NCBI GenBank assembly: GCA_036742455.1
Contig: DAINQU010000016.1
Coordinates: 1 to 64,000, forward strand
DNA length: 64,000 nucleotides
Reading direction: 5' to 3'
From: CAIKZZ01 sp036742455
Lineage (GTDB): Bacteria > Pseudomonadota > Gammaproteobacteria > Steroidobacterales > Steroidobacteraceae
The notes under the pieces are model-generated. The model was given only the letters and a program-made list of their open reading frames with translations. It ran no database searches and was not told the DNA's origin. Below, piece by piece: positions 17,729 to 26,285 of the stretch; within the stretch, counting starts at the first letter, position 1; every line of letters starts with the position of its first letter. The translations under genes were made by a program, and so were the position numbers.

Positions 17729-18850
17729 ATGATTCCACCGTCGGAACAGGGAAAGATGCGCGGACCGGATCCGTACGTTCGGATCGACAAGGTGACGAAA
17801 CGATTCGGCGCCTTCGAGGCCGTCAGCCAAGTATCGCTGGATATCGCAAAAGGCGAGATTTTCTGCCTCTTGGGTGGATCGGGTTGCGGTAAGACGACGC
17901 TGTTGCGGATGCTTGCTGGCTTTGAAGTGCCGACCGAAGGCGCTATTTACATCGACGGCGTGGACGTGACGGCGGTGCCGCCTTACGAGCGGCCCGTCAA
18001 CATGATGTTCCAGTCGTATGCGCTCTTCCCGCATATGTCCGTTGCGCAAAATGTCGCCTTCGGTCTACGTCAGGACGGCGTCTCCAAAGCGACTGCTGCG
18101 GAACGCGTTCGTGAGATGTTGGCCATGGTTCAGCTCGAAGGTTACGAGCATCGCAAGCCTCATCAGCTCTCCGGAGGGCAGCGACAGCGCGTGGCGCTTG
18201 CGCGCGCTTTGGTGAAGCGCCCGAAGTTGCTTCTCCTAGATGAGCCATTAGGGGCTCTGGACAAAAAGCTTCGCGAACGAACCCAGTTTGAACTCGTCAA
18301 TCTCCAGGAAAAATTGGGGGTGACGTTCGTCATTGTGACGCACGACCAAGAAGAAGCCATGACGCTCGCTACGCGCATTGGAGTCATGCGCGCAGGCGAG
18401 ATACTGCAAGTGGGCTCGCCGACCGATATTTACGAATTCCCGAATTCGCGCTATGTCGCTGACTTCATCGGCTCCGTGAATCTCCTGGAGGGTACGCTCG
18501 TCGTCGATGAGCCAGACCACTGCCGTATACACTGCCCGGCGCTCGGGGCTGACGTCTACGTAGACCATGGGGTGAGTTCAGCGCCCGATGCGGTCGTCTC
18601 CGTCGCGCTTCGTCCGGAAAAAATTCGATTATCGCGGGAGAGGCCTGATCAGAACGACAATGTCGTCAGTGGTACGGTCGCCGGCATTGCCTATCTCGGC
18701 GATTCGACCCGTCTGTTGATCCAATTGCCCACTGGGTTGCAGTTACAAGTCACGCGTCCGAACTTTGATCGCCATGACGATCGTCTGGATTACGACGAGG
18801 TGGTGTGGGCGAGTTGGGAAGCCCGCTCGCCGGTGGTGGTCTCGCGGTGA
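17729..18850 (+). CDS. potG: Polyamine ABC transporter ATP-binding protein (PotG/PotA type)
   Basis: This 373-residue protein powers polyamine import. It carries Walker A GGSGCGKTT at about 52-60, the Q-loop (FQSYALFPHM), the ABC signature LSGGQRQR, Walker B LLLLDEP and the H-loop THDQEEA. After about residue 250 a TOBE-type domain follows, with SVALRPEKIRLSRE. The start ATG 17729 (MIPPSEQGK) has AGGGGAC upstream. A longer in-frame start at 17687 would overlap the upstream gene without a ribosome site. The stop overlaps potH by 4 bp (GTGA). Confidence 0.94.
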   Translation: MIPPSEQGKMRGPDPYVRIDKVTKRFGAFEAVSQVSLDIAKGEIFCLLGGSGCGKTTLLRMLAGFEVPTEGAIYIDGVDVTAVPPYERPVNMMFQSYALFPHMSVAQNVAFGLRQDGVSKATAAERVREMLAMVQLEGYEHRKPHQLSGGQRQRVALARALVKRPKLLLLDEPLGALDKKLRERTQFELVNLQEKLGVTFVIVTHDQEEAMTLATRIGVMRAGEILQVGSPTDIYEFPNSRYVADFIGSVNLLEGTLVVDEPDHCRIHCPALGADVYVDHGVSSAPDAVVSVALRPEKIRLSRERPDQNDNVVSGTVAGIAYLGDSTRLLIQLPTGLQLQVTRPNFDRHDDRLDYDEVVWASWEARSPVVVSR

Positions 18851-19770
18851 GCGCGGCGAGTTTGCAACGGCGCTGGCAGCGCGCCAAGGCCGGCCTTGGA
18901 CAACGCGCCGTGATTGGTATTCCGTACGGCTGGCTGGTGATCTTCTTCCTAGTGCCGTTCCTCATCGTCCTTAAGATTTCGTTCTCAAACGTTGTCTTAG
19001 CGATGCCGCCGGTGGAGCCGGTGTTGACGTGGAGTCGGGATCAAGTCCTGCAGATCCGTGTTCATTTTTCGAACTACGGATTCGTGTTTGGCGACCGCTT
19101 GTACATCGCGGCGTTCGTTAATTCGTTGCGTGTTGCGGCCGTCTCGACGCTCTTGGCGCTCTTGATCGGCTATCCGATGGCTTATGGGATCGCGCGGGCC
19201 TCGGGCGCCTGGCGGAACGTGCTGTTCTTATTGGTTTCTCTCCCTTTCTTCACGTCCTTCCTATTGCGCGTCTATGCCTGGATCGGACTGCTCGGCCGGA
19301 ACGGACCCGTCAATGGATTGCTGCTGCACCTCGGCGTCATCCATGAGCCGATCCAGCTGTTACAGACCGATTTCGCGGTCTATCTGGGCATGGTGTATTC
19401 CTATTTGCCGTTCATGGTGTTGCCTCTGTACGCGGCGATCGAGAAGTTGGATTTGACGCTGCTCGAAGCGGCCTCAGATCTTGGTTGCCGGCCGACCCGC
19501 GCCTTCTTTGCGATCACCTTGCCGCTGACCCGGGAAGGGATTTTCGCCGGTTGTTTGCTGGTCTTTATTCCCGCCGTTGGCGAATACGTTATTCCTGCGT
19601 TGCTGGGTGGACCAGACATGCTCATGATCGGCCGCGTCGTGTGGGATGAGTTTTTTGCCAATCGCGACTGGCCGGTCGCGAGTGCTTTGGCGATCGTGCT
19701 CTTGGTGATTTTGTCGGGATTTGTCTTGCTGTTACAAAAGGTGCAGGCCCAAAGCGAGGACGCCCCATGA
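18847..19770 (+). CDS. potH: Polyamine ABC transporter permease (PotH type)
   Basis: This 307-residue inner-membrane permease has about six transmembrane helices. The binding-protein-dependent transport EAA loop appears as EAASDLGCRPTRAFFAITLPL at about 211-230, which contacts the ATPase. A long first periplasmic loop (VEPVLTWSRDQVLQIRV) is typical of PotH/PotB. The start is GTG 18847, inside the potG stop. The open frame extends upstream to 18805, but that portion overlaps potG and reads as low-complexity glycine. It forms the channel with the next gene product, with which it overlaps by ATGA. Confidence 0.93.
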   Translation: MSAASLQRRWQRAKAGLGQRAVIGIPYGWLVIFFLVPFLIVLKISFSNVVLAMPPVEPVLTWSRDQVLQIRVHFSNYGFVFGDRLYIAAFVNSLRVAAVSTLLALLIGYPMAYGIARASGAWRNVLFLLVSLPFFTSFLLRVYAWIGLLGRNGPVNGLLLHLGVIHEPIQLLQTDFAVYLGMVYSYLPFMVLPLYAAIEKLDLTLLEAASDLGCRPTRAFFAITLPLTREGIFAGCLLVFIPAVGEYVIPALLGGPDMLMIGRVVWDEFFANRDWPVASALAIVLLVILSGFVLLLQKVQAQSEDAP

Positions 19771-20615
19771 ACGCGCGTCGCTCCGTCTTTGTAACCTTCA
19801 TGCTGGTCTTTGGCTTTGCGTTCCTCTATCTCCCGATCCTGTCGATGATTGTGTATTCGTTTAACGCATCGCGACTGGTGACGGTGTGGGATTCTGTGCA
19901 CTCGCCCACGTTGGCGTGGTACGTCGAACTGTTCGGCAACGACGAAATACTGGAGGCGGCTCAGTTAAGTCTTCGTATCGCCGCGGCCAGCGCCACGGGC
20001 GCCGTAATACTGGGTACGCTCGCGGCCTTTGCGCTTGCTCGCTACCGTCGTTTTCGGGGGCGACCGCTCTTCAGCGTGTTGGCGACGGCGCCAATGGTGT
20101 TACCGGAAGTGATCACCGGCTTGTCGTTGCTGCTGTTGTTTGTGGCACTCGAGCAGTGGACCGGTTGGCCGGCGGGTCGTGGTACTTCGACGATCACGAT
20201 CGCCCATGTCACCTTCTCGATGGCCTACGCCATTGTGGTCATACAAGCGCGCCTCATGACGGTGGATCGCTCTTTGGAGGAGGCCGCCATGGATTTGGGC
20301 GCGCGTCCTTGGAAAGTCTTCTTGGTGATCACTTTGCCAATCATTGTGCCGGCCATTGCGTCTGCCTGGATGTTGGCCTTCATCCTCAGTTGGGACGACA
20401 TTGTCATCACGAGTTTCGTCTCCGGCCCAGGGTCGACGACGTTGCCGCAATTGGTCTTTTCCAAAGTCAGGCTTGGTGTCAGCCCTGACATCAATGCGTT
20501 GGCCACGCTGTTGGTGGGGCTTGTCTCCATCTGTGTAGTGGTGGCAGGAATCGTTATGATGCGGGCGGAGCGTCGTCGGCTGCGCGACGCACAGATTGCG
20601 ATGGGAGCACACTGA
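19767..20615 (+). CDS. potI: Polyamine ABC transporter permease (PotI type)
   Basis: This 282-residue permease has six predicted transmembrane helices and the EAA loop EEAAMDLGARPWKVFLVITL. It pairs with PotH in the polyamine importer. The N-terminal YLPILSMIVYSFNASR and the VLPEVITGLSLLLLF segment are typical of PotI/PotC. It overlaps potH by ATGA and the following kinase gene by one base (TGATG), so all are likely translated as a coupled series. Confidence 0.93.
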   Translation: MNARRSVFVTFMLVFGFAFLYLPILSMIVYSFNASRLVTVWDSVHSPTLAWYVELFGNDEILEAAQLSLRIAAASATGAVILGTLAAFALARYRRFRGRPLFSVLATAPMVLPEVITGLSLLLLFVALEQWTGWPAGRGTSTITIAHVTFSMAYAIVVIQARLMTVDRSLEEAAMDLGARPWKVFLVITLPIIVPAIASAWMLAFILSWDDIVITSFVSGPGSTTLPQLVFSKVRLGVSPDINALATLLVGLVSICVVVAGIVMMRAERRRLRDAQIAMGAH

Positions 20616-21373
20616 TGGAACTGGTTCTGGGGATCGACCTCGGTGGGTCGTCGATTAAAGCGGGGGCGGTGGATGCCGCAACCGGGCATCTCGTCGGGGC
20701 GCTGGATTCCGTGCCGACGCCGGCCGGTGCCACCGTCGAAGCGACGCAAGCCGCGTTGGCCGAACTGATCAGCCGGTTCCCGCAGTGCACAGGGCCGGTG
20801 GGACTTGCGTTTCCAGCGGCCGTAGTGCGTGGGGTCACGCACAGCGCGGCCAATGTGGACAAAGGGTGGATTGGCTGCGACGCCGCCGCCGTGCTTCGGG
20901 CCGCCTCCGGCGGACGCCCGAGCTTCGTGTTGAACGATGCCGATGCGGCGGGCGTTGCCGAGATGCGCGTGGGTGCCGGCCGGGGTGAGAAGGGCGTGGT
21001 CATGATGATCACGTTTGGCACCGGTATCGGCACGGCTCTATTTATCGACGGTGTCCTTTGGCCCAACACAGAGCTCGGACACTTGGAGATGGACGGCATG
21101 GAGGCGGAACACTACGCCAGTGCCCGCGTGCGCACCGTCGAAAACCTGGATTGGCCGGCGTGGTGTGGGCGCGTCAATAAAGTGCTCGACCGGTATTACT
21201 CGCTGTTGTGGCCCGATCTCTTCATCGTCGGCGGTGGGGTCAGTGAGCGGTTCGAGGAGTACGGCGCGTTGTTGCACGCCAAAGCGCGAATCGTTCCAGC
21301 CGGCCTGCGCCAGGCGGCGGGCGTCGTTGGCGCAGCGTTCTATGCCCATGAATGTGCCCGCGCCGCGCGATGA
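20615..21373 (+). CDS. ppgK: Polyphosphate glucokinase (ROK family, PPGK)
   Basis: This 252-residue kinase phosphorylates glucose to glucose 6-phosphate using polyphosphate (often also ATP). Family motifs are in order: the phosphate loop GIDLGGSSIKAG at 6-17, AANVDKGWIG, LNDADAAGVAE with the catalytic aspartate, TFGTGIGTAL, PNTELGHLE and WPDLFIVGGG. These match actinobacterial PPGK closely and separate it from ordinary glucokinase. Its location inside a polyamine operon is unusual. It overlaps potI by TGATG and the aminotransferase gene by ATGA. The product could feed the Zwf-Edd-Eda route encoded 30 kb away. Confidence 0.92.
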   Translation: MELVLGIDLGGSSIKAGAVDAATGHLVGALDSVPTPAGATVEATQAALAELISRFPQCTGPVGLAFPAAVVRGVTHSAANVDKGWIGCDAAAVLRAASGGRPSFVLNDADAAGVAEMRVGAGRGEKGVVMMITFGTGIGTALFIDGVLWPNTELGHLEMDGMEAEHYASARVRTVENLDWPAWCGRVNKVLDRYYSLLWPDLFIVGGGVSERFEEYGALLHAKARIVPAGLRQAAGVVGAAFYAHECARAAR

Positions 21374-22527
21374 CCGTACCCGTTCCGGTGTCCCGACTGC
21401 CGTCGGTCGGGACGACGATTTTTACAGTGATGTCGCGCCTGTCGGCCGAGCTCGGAGCGATCAATACCGGCCAGGGCGTCCCTGATTTCGACCCTCCGGC
21501 GGGACTCGTCGAGCGGGTGGTACACCATGTCCGGGCCGGTCATAACCAGTATGCGCCCATGGCGGGTGCGGTTGAGTTGCGCGAGGCCATTGCGGCAAAG
21601 CTGGCGCGCCTATATGCACGGCGAGTCAGCCCCGAGTCCGAGGTCACAGTCACGGCCGGCGGCACCGAGGCGCTGTGTTCGACCATACAGGCGTTGGTCG
21701 GCCCGGGTGATGAAGTTATTTTGTTCGATCCGGCCTATGACAGTTACGAGCCGGTGATCACGCTGTGTGGAGCGGTCAGTCGCCGGCTACCGTTAACGCG
21801 GCCTGATTTCGCGATCGATTGGAATCGCCTCGGCGACGCGTTGAATGAGCGGACGCGATTGGTGGTGTTGAACACCCCGCATAACCCGAGCGGCGCAGTG
21901 CTGTCGGCCGACGATATGGATCGTTTGGCGGAGCTGCTGCGATCCACGGGGGCGTATGTACTCTGCGACGAAGTCTACGAGCACATGGTGTTTGATGGAC
22001 GGCCGTTCCCGAGTGTCCATCGGCACGCCGAATTGGCCGCGCGCAGCGTTGTGGTGTCGTCGTTCGGAAAGACCTATCACGCGACGGGCTGGAAGATCGG
22101 CTACTGCGTTGCGCCACCCGCCCTGTCGGCTGAGGTGCGTAAAGTGCATCAGTTCAACACCTTCGCGGTCGCCACACCCCTACAACGCGCTATCGCCGAT
22201 TTTATGGTCTCCGATCCCCAGTGGGATGACGAACTGCCGCGGTTCTATCAAGCCAAGCGGGACTTACTCGCAGGACTGCTCGCGAAGACGCGGCTGCGTT
22301 TCACGCCGTCGCCGGCCACGTACTTTCAATTGGTCGATTACTCGGCCGTTTCCACCCTGCCCGATGCCGAATTTTCGATGTGGTTATTACGGGAGCACGG
22401 GGTAACCACGATACCGGTTTCGCCCTTCTGTGCGTTGGGGAGCGCCCCCGGACGTCAGGTACGATTGTGCTTTGCGAAGCACGATGACACTCTGCGTGCG
22501 GCGGCGGAGCGCTTGGCAGCACTCTGA
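21370..22527 (+). CDS. ybdL: Methionine aminotransferase (YbdL-like, class I PLP)
   Basis: This 385-residue class I/II aminotransferase matches E. coli YbdL along its length. It has the opening SRLPSVGTTIFTVMS, GANQYAPM-type HNQYAPMAGA, TVTAGGTEAL, LNTPHNPSG, DEVYEHMVFDG, the PLP lysine in SSFGKTYHATGWK and IRLCFAK-type VRLCFAK at the end. YbdL prefers methionine, and related enzymes make methionine from its keto acid (KMTB) in the methylthioadenosine salvage pathway. That would suit a polyamine operon, since polyamine synthesis yields methylthioadenosine; this link is inference. ATG 21370 overlaps the kinase stop. Confidence 0.9.
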   Translation: MTVPVPVSRLPSVGTTIFTVMSRLSAELGAINTGQGVPDFDPPAGLVERVVHHVRAGHNQYAPMAGAVELREAIAAKLARLYARRVSPESEVTVTAGGTEALCSTIQALVGPGDEVILFDPAYDSYEPVITLCGAVSRRLPLTRPDFAIDWNRLGDALNERTRLVVLNTPHNPSGAVLSADDMDRLAELLRSTGAYVLCDEVYEHMVFDGRPFPSVHRHAELAARSVVVSSFGKTYHATGWKIGYCVAPPALSAEVRKVHQFNTFAVATPLQRAIADFMVSDPQWDDELPRFYQAKRDLLAGLLAKTRLRFTPSPATYFQLVDYSAVSTLPDAEFSMWLLREHGVTTIPVSPFCALGSAPGRQVRLCFAKHDDTLRAAAERLAAL

Positions 22528-22561
22528 CGACACGCTCGGATCGAAACTCTTAGGAATAGTT

Positions 22562-23731
22562 ATGAAGCCCAGCACCTTTGCTAATCATCCGCCCGAAATC
22601 GTCTTGCCCGACGGCAATCGGCCCTTGGTGGCGCCGATTTACCAGTCTGTGAAATTCGACTTCGAGACGGTTGCAGAAACGGAACAGTCCTGGGACGGCG
22701 CTCTGGGTTTCAACTACAGCCGTACCGCAAACCCTACGGTGGCAGCGCTCGAGGCGACCCTCGCGGGCTTGCAGGGTCGAGAGGACTGCGTTGCCGTCGG
22801 TTCTGGCATGGGTGCCGTGTCGACCGCCATGCTTTCGCTGCTGAGCGCCGGCGATCATCTGTTGTCCTTTGCCGAGAGCTACGGCCCCACCCGCCGTATG
22901 ATTACCAAGGTCATGGGTCGTTACGGGGTTCGTTCGACCTTCGTGTCGATCGAAGACTTTGATGCCATCGAACGGGTGCTCGGTGAAAATGAGACCGCGG
23001 TGGTCTGGTTCGAGTCGCCGACAAATCCGGTGCTGAAGATCGCTGATGTGGCGCGTATCACCGACCTTGCGCATCGGCACGGGGCATTGGCCGTGCTCGA
23101 CAATACGTTTGCCGGTCTCGAATCGCACGCGGACTTGCCGGTCGATTTGTTCGTCCACAGTCTCACCAAGTACGCGTCCGGTCACGGCGATGTGATGGGT
23201 GGTGCGATCATCGGCGACGAAAAGCACGTTCGCCGCGTCCGTTTCCATGCCAATACGCTCGGACCGACGCTCGATCCGCATGCGGCGTATCTGATCCAAA
23301 GGGGTCTCAAGACTTACCATGTTCGGCGACGGGCTGCCTGTGAGTCCGCTCAGCGCTTGGCTGAGTTTCTGCACACGCACCCTAAGGTTGCCACCGTCCG
23401 TTATCCCGGACTGCCGTCGGACCCCGGGCACGCGTTGGCGGGACGCCAGATGCGTGACTTTGGGACTGTGCTCTGCATTGATTTGAAGGGGAGCGGCGAG
23501 GGCGCTGCACGTTTTGCCAACGCACTCTCCCTGTTCCGGATAGCGGCGAGCCTGGGGTCCACGGAGTCACTGATCGTTCCGCCGACTCTGCAGCAGGCCC
23601 GCGATTTGTCGGGCGATCTCAAAGCGGCCGCGGGCATCGGCGATACGACCACCCGCCTGTCGATTGGTCTGGAGGATATCGACGATCTCATCGCGGATCT
23701 CGATCAAGCGTTGCGGCAGGTCGATGGCTGA
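22562..23731 (+). CDS. Cys/Met metabolism PLP-dependent trans-sulfuration family enzyme
   Basis: This 389-residue enzyme belongs to the cystathionine gamma-synthase / beta-lyase / gamma-lyase group. Visible motifs are FNYSRTANPTVAALE (PLP-phosphate Tyr-Ser-Arg), GSGMGAVSTAML, DNTFAGLESHADLP, the PLP lysine in HSLTKYASGHGD and SLGSTESLIVPP. The methionine gamma-lyase cysteine after the active-site tyrosine is replaced by proline (SYGP), which argues against that activity; synthase versus lyase is not decidable. ATG 22562 follows AGGAA. The gene begins 34 bp after ybdL and probably ends the long polyamine operon, consistent with a sulfur amino acid role for both. Confidence 0.87.
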   Translation: MKPSTFANHPPEIVLPDGNRPLVAPIYQSVKFDFETVAETEQSWDGALGFNYSRTANPTVAALEATLAGLQGREDCVAVGSGMGAVSTAMLSLLSAGDHLLSFAESYGPTRRMITKVMGRYGVRSTFVSIEDFDAIERVLGENETAVVWFESPTNPVLKIADVARITDLAHRHGALAVLDNTFAGLESHADLPVDLFVHSLTKYASGHGDVMGGAIIGDEKHVRRVRFHANTLGPTLDPHAAYLIQRGLKTYHVRRRAACESAQRLAEFLHTHPKVATVRYPGLPSDPGHALAGRQMRDFGTVLCIDLKGSGEGAARFANALSLFRIAASLGSTESLIVPPTLQQARDLSGDLKAAAGIGDTTTRLSIGLEDIDDLIADLDQALRQVDG

Positions 23732-23736
23732 GACCG

Positions 23737-23755
23737 AGCGCCGATGCACGGCGCT
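23737..23755 (+). terminator. Hairpin at the end of the polyamine operon
   Basis: AGCGCCG (23737-23743) pairs with CGGCGCT (23749-23755) around a 5-nt loop, five bases after the stop of the trans-sulfuration gene. There is no clear T-run. The remaining intergenic bases to 23849 hold the promoter region of the phosphatase gene. Confidence 0.5.
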
Positions 23756-23849
23756 GGGCTCGTCATATAAGGTTCATGGAATCGTCACAGTCTCGTAGAC
23801 GGCGACGCGCAACGTACCCAACGTCTGAGACCGTTGGGAGTTCTTGCCG

Positions 23850-24386
23850 ATGTCGGCGCAGCCTGCTGGATGGTTCGATCGAGTTGATGCGTTCGAATAC
23901 CGATTCTGCGCGCGGTTGAACCTCGCGTGCGAGCGGGCCTTCGTGCTCAACCTGTTCCGTACCGTGAGCCGCCTCGGTGACGGTGTACTTTGGTACGCGC
24001 TGATCGCGTGCCTGGCCTTGGTGGGCGGCGCGGAAGGTCGTACGACGGCCCTGCAAATGCTGATCGTCGGCGGAGTGGGGCTCGCGCTCTACAAGGCGTT
24101 GAAGCATCGCTTGGTGCGCGAACGGCCCTACATCACCCACGAGGCGATTCGCGCCGGCACTCGTGCGTTGGATCGCTACAGTTTTCCGTCAGGGCACACG
24201 TTGCACGCGGTCTCGTTTACGATCGTCGCGGTGGCGCACTTTCCGATGCTGGCGCCCGTACTTGTACCCTTCGCGTTGTTGGTCGCGGCATCGAGAGTCA
24301 TTCTGGGGCTGCATTACCCGACGGATGTGATTGCCGGTGCCGCTATAGGCACCACGCTCGCGACCGCGATCCTCGCGATCGGCTGA
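23850..24386 (+). CDS. PAP2 family membrane phosphatase
   Basis: This 178-residue membrane protein has the three-part acid phosphatase signature: K-x6-RP as KHRLVRERP, PSGH as SFPSGHT, and SR-x5-H-x3-D as SRVILGLHYPTD. Four or five hydrophobic segments place the active site at the periplasmic face. Members dephosphorylate undecaprenyl diphosphate or phosphatidyl lipids; which one is unknown here. The start is taken as ATG 23850 with GGGAG about nine bases upstream; TTG 23844 is an alternative. Confidence 0.9.
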   Translation: MSAQPAGWFDRVDAFEYRFCARLNLACERAFVLNLFRTVSRLGDGVLWYALIACLALVGGAEGRTTALQMLIVGGVGLALYKALKHRLVRERPYITHEAIRAGTRALDRYSFPSGHTLHAVSFTIVAVAHFPMLAPVLVPFALLVAASRVILGLHYPTDVIAGAAIGTTLATAILAIG

Positions 24387-24388
24387 TC

Positions 24389-24410
24389 GGGCAGGCCCAG
24401 CGGCCTGCCC
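24389..24410. terminator. Perfect 9-bp hairpin between convergent genes
   Basis: GGGCAGGCC (24389-24397) pairs with GGCCTGCCC (24402-24410) around CAGC. It lies 2 bp after the phosphatase stop and 16 bp before the stop of the minus-strand small gene, so it could serve both. Confidence 0.65.
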
Positions 24411-24426
24411 CGTAGGTCCAGTTCGC

Positions 24427-24669
24427 TTATCGATCGACCTTCGTGTAGACGAGGGCAGGCTGATCGCCAGACCGCGAGTAGTCGTGGCGGCGACTCATCT
24501 CAGCCAGCGCGGCATCCCGCTCCTCGGCGGTGCCGTACCAATGCTCTCGGCTCCATTCTTTCCCGACCAGCAGCCGAAAAGGGTCACCTGCGCGCGTACT
24601 GACGCGAATCCCAAAGGGCCGTTCGGCCGGGAGGGGGTGATGCAAGTTGTGTGCGTTGGCAATGCTCAT
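24427..24669 (-). CDS. Small hypothetical protein
   Basis: This 80-residue protein is not recognised. It has an aromatic, basic central part (GKEWSREHWYGTAEERDAAL) and ends LVYTKVDR; no signal or membrane segment is seen. The start at 24669 (MSIANAH) is chosen because GGAGA lies seven bases upstream. The open frame extends to 24786 without a ribosome site and would collide with the divergent msrA promoter. Confidence 0.65.
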   Translation of the reverse strand: MSIANAHNLHHPLPAERPFGIRVSTRAGDPFRLLVGKEWSREHWYGTAEERDAALAEMSRRHDYSRSGDQPALVYTKVDR

Positions 24670-24826
24670 CGGCGGTCTCCAAAGACGAGCCGCGAAGGTA
24701 GCTGAACCGTCGCCTGTCGGGAAGAGGGTTGACCCGTAGCGCCTCGGGATCTGTCGCTTGACGCCGCAAAAGGGCAGGATAGGCATCTATGCCGTTCGGC
24801 CGTCCGAACTCGCCGAGGAGATCGCT

Positions 24827-25492
24827 ATGAGCCTGTTCCAGAATCGTAAGTCCGTTTTACCGAGCGCTGCAGAGGCGCTGCCCGGCCGCAGCGAAGCGCT
24901 GCGGGTATCGCCCCGCCATTTCGTCAACGGTGAGCGGATCGTGCCGCCGTTCGCGGAAGGACTTGAGTCGGTGTATCTGGGGCTGGGTTGTTTTTGGGGT
25001 GCTGAGCGACTCTTTTGGCAGTTGGATGGGGTTGTCACGACGGCCGTCGGTTACGCCGGAGGCCACACCCCGAACGCCACCTACAAGGAGGTCTGCACCG
25101 GTCTCACCGGCCATACGGAAGTGGTCCTCGTGGTCTATGACCCGAGCCGTATCTCGTTCGAACAGATTATGAAGACCTTCTGGGAGTCTCACGACCCTAC
25201 TCAGGGCATGCGTCAGGGCAATGACGTCGGTACGCAATATCGCTCGGCGATCTATACGACCACGGATGGACAATTATCGATCGCGCGTGAAACGGCTGCT
25301 CGCTATGCCGAGGCGTTGCGCGCGGTGGGCCGCGGATCGATCACGACAGAGATACAAGTCGCGCCCACGTTTTATTACGCCGAGGATTATCACCAGCAGT
25401 ACCTCGCGAAGAATCCGAACGGGTACTGCGGGATCGGCGGCTGCGGAGTTCCCTTCAAACTCGCGGAGTTACAGGTAGCGGAGAAGGCGTAA
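24827..25492 (+). CDS. msrA: Peptide-methionine (S)-S-oxide reductase MsrA
   Basis: MsrA reduces methionine-S-sulfoxide in proteins with thioredoxin as electron donor. The 221-residue protein aligns over its whole length with E. coli MsrA, including the long N-terminal arm (SAAEALPGRSEAL). It carries the catalytic cysteine in GLGCFWGAE at about residue 54 and TYKEVCTGLTGHTEVV. The C-terminal segment YCGIGGCGVPF keeps the first resolving cysteine; the second sits three residues earlier than in the E. coli enzyme (GIGGIGVC). The start is ATG 24827, after GGAG. The 24758 upstream extension has no support. Confidence 0.94.
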   Translation: MSLFQNRKSVLPSAAEALPGRSEALRVSPRHFVNGERIVPPFAEGLESVYLGLGCFWGAERLFWQLDGVVTTAVGYAGGHTPNATYKEVCTGLTGHTEVVLVVYDPSRISFEQIMKTFWESHDPTQGMRQGNDVGTQYRSAIYTTTDGQLSIARETAARYAEALRAVGRGSITTEIQVAPTFYYAEDYHQQYLAKNPNGYCGIGGCGVPFKLAELQVAEKA

Positions 25493-25746
25493 GCGTTGGG
25501 TCTCCATCAGGGCGCGAAGGAGATACCCACTCGATGGGCGATTTTTAAAAAAAAGCCGTGTTGTTTCAGCCTTGACGGCAACCGGAAGTTCAACAGAGAG
25601 GTGTGGCTGGCGTAGTTCTGGGCGAGCCGGCAGCGTGCCGTGCGTTCTAGGGACGGATTTTGAACCGTCAGCTAACGTCGGACGTGTCGCGAGAGGCCCA
25701 CGGGTGCTCAGCAGTGAGTGCCGCAAAGCGACCGTTAGAGAATGGT

Positions 25747-25774
25747 AAGGCCCGGATCAAGTGGATCGGGCCTT
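25747..25774 (+). terminator. Hairpin upstream of the DUF3291 gene
   Basis: AAGGCCCGGATC pairs with GATCGGGCCTT (one bulged G) and is followed by TTTGCG. It resembles an intrinsic terminator for a transcript coming from msrA. The preceding stretch 25493-25746 has a T5A8 tract at 25542-25554 and shows no convincing gene. Confidence 0.5.
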
Positions 25775-25787
25775 TGCGAGGAAGTGG

Positions 25788-26285
25788 ATGAGTGGACTAT
25801 CTCCGATATCCCATTGGCATCTGGCGCAAATCAACGTCGGTCGACTTGTGGGTCCGCGTGGTGATCCGAGAGTGGCGCCTTTTTTTGATGCCCTGGATCG
25901 AATTAATTTGATTGCGGAGCAGTCTGCTGGCTTCGTCTGGCGACTGCAGAGTGAAGCCGGCGATGCTACCGATATTCAAGCGACTCCCGACGCGCTGTTA
26001 CTTGTGAACATGTCGGTTTGGTCCAATTCGGAAACGCTTTTCGACTTTGTCTACCGAAGCGCCCATACCGCAGAAATGGCAAGGCGGCGCGAGTATTTCG
26101 AGCGGTTCGAAGGCGCCCATCAGGCACTATGGTGGGTGCCTCTAGCTCATGTGCCTAGCGTAGATGAGGGACTGTCTCGTCTGTGGATGCTCGATCGGTA
26201 TGGACCGACGCGCGAGGCGTTCACGTTCAAAAAGCGATTCCCGCCTCCTGGCACGTCTGGCGCCCCGGAAGAGCACGAAACCTGA
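25788..26285 (+). CDS. DUF3291 domain protein
   Basis: This 165-residue soluble protein has the DUF3291 pattern: HLAQINVGRLVGPRGDPRVAPFFDALDRIN split over the first 45 residues, VNMSVWSNSETLFDFVYRS, ALWWVP and the terminal YGPTREAFTFKKRFPPPG. Function is unknown; the fold is related to antibiotic-biosynthesis-type monooxygenase domains by resemblance only. The start ATG 25788 has GAGGAAG upstream. Its last codons overlap the beginning of a degraded ASPIC/UnbV sequence in another frame. Confidence 0.85.
   Translation: MSGLSPISHWHLAQINVGRLVGPRGDPRVAPFFDALDRINLIAEQSAGFVWRLQSEAGDATDIQATPDALLLVNMSVWSNSETLFDFVYRSAHTAEMARRREYFERFEGAHQALWWVPLAHVPSVDEGLSRLWMLDRYGPTREAFTFKKRFPPPGTSGAPEEHET

Noticed and set aside
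22562..23731. Methionine gamma-lyase
   Set aside because: The cysteine that follows the active-site tyrosine in that enzyme is proline here (SYGP), so only the general trans-sulfuration family is claimed.
25493..25746. Small gene or RNA between msrA and the DUF3291 gene
   Set aside because: No open frame with a ribosome site and no recognisable RNA fold apart from the terminal hairpin.
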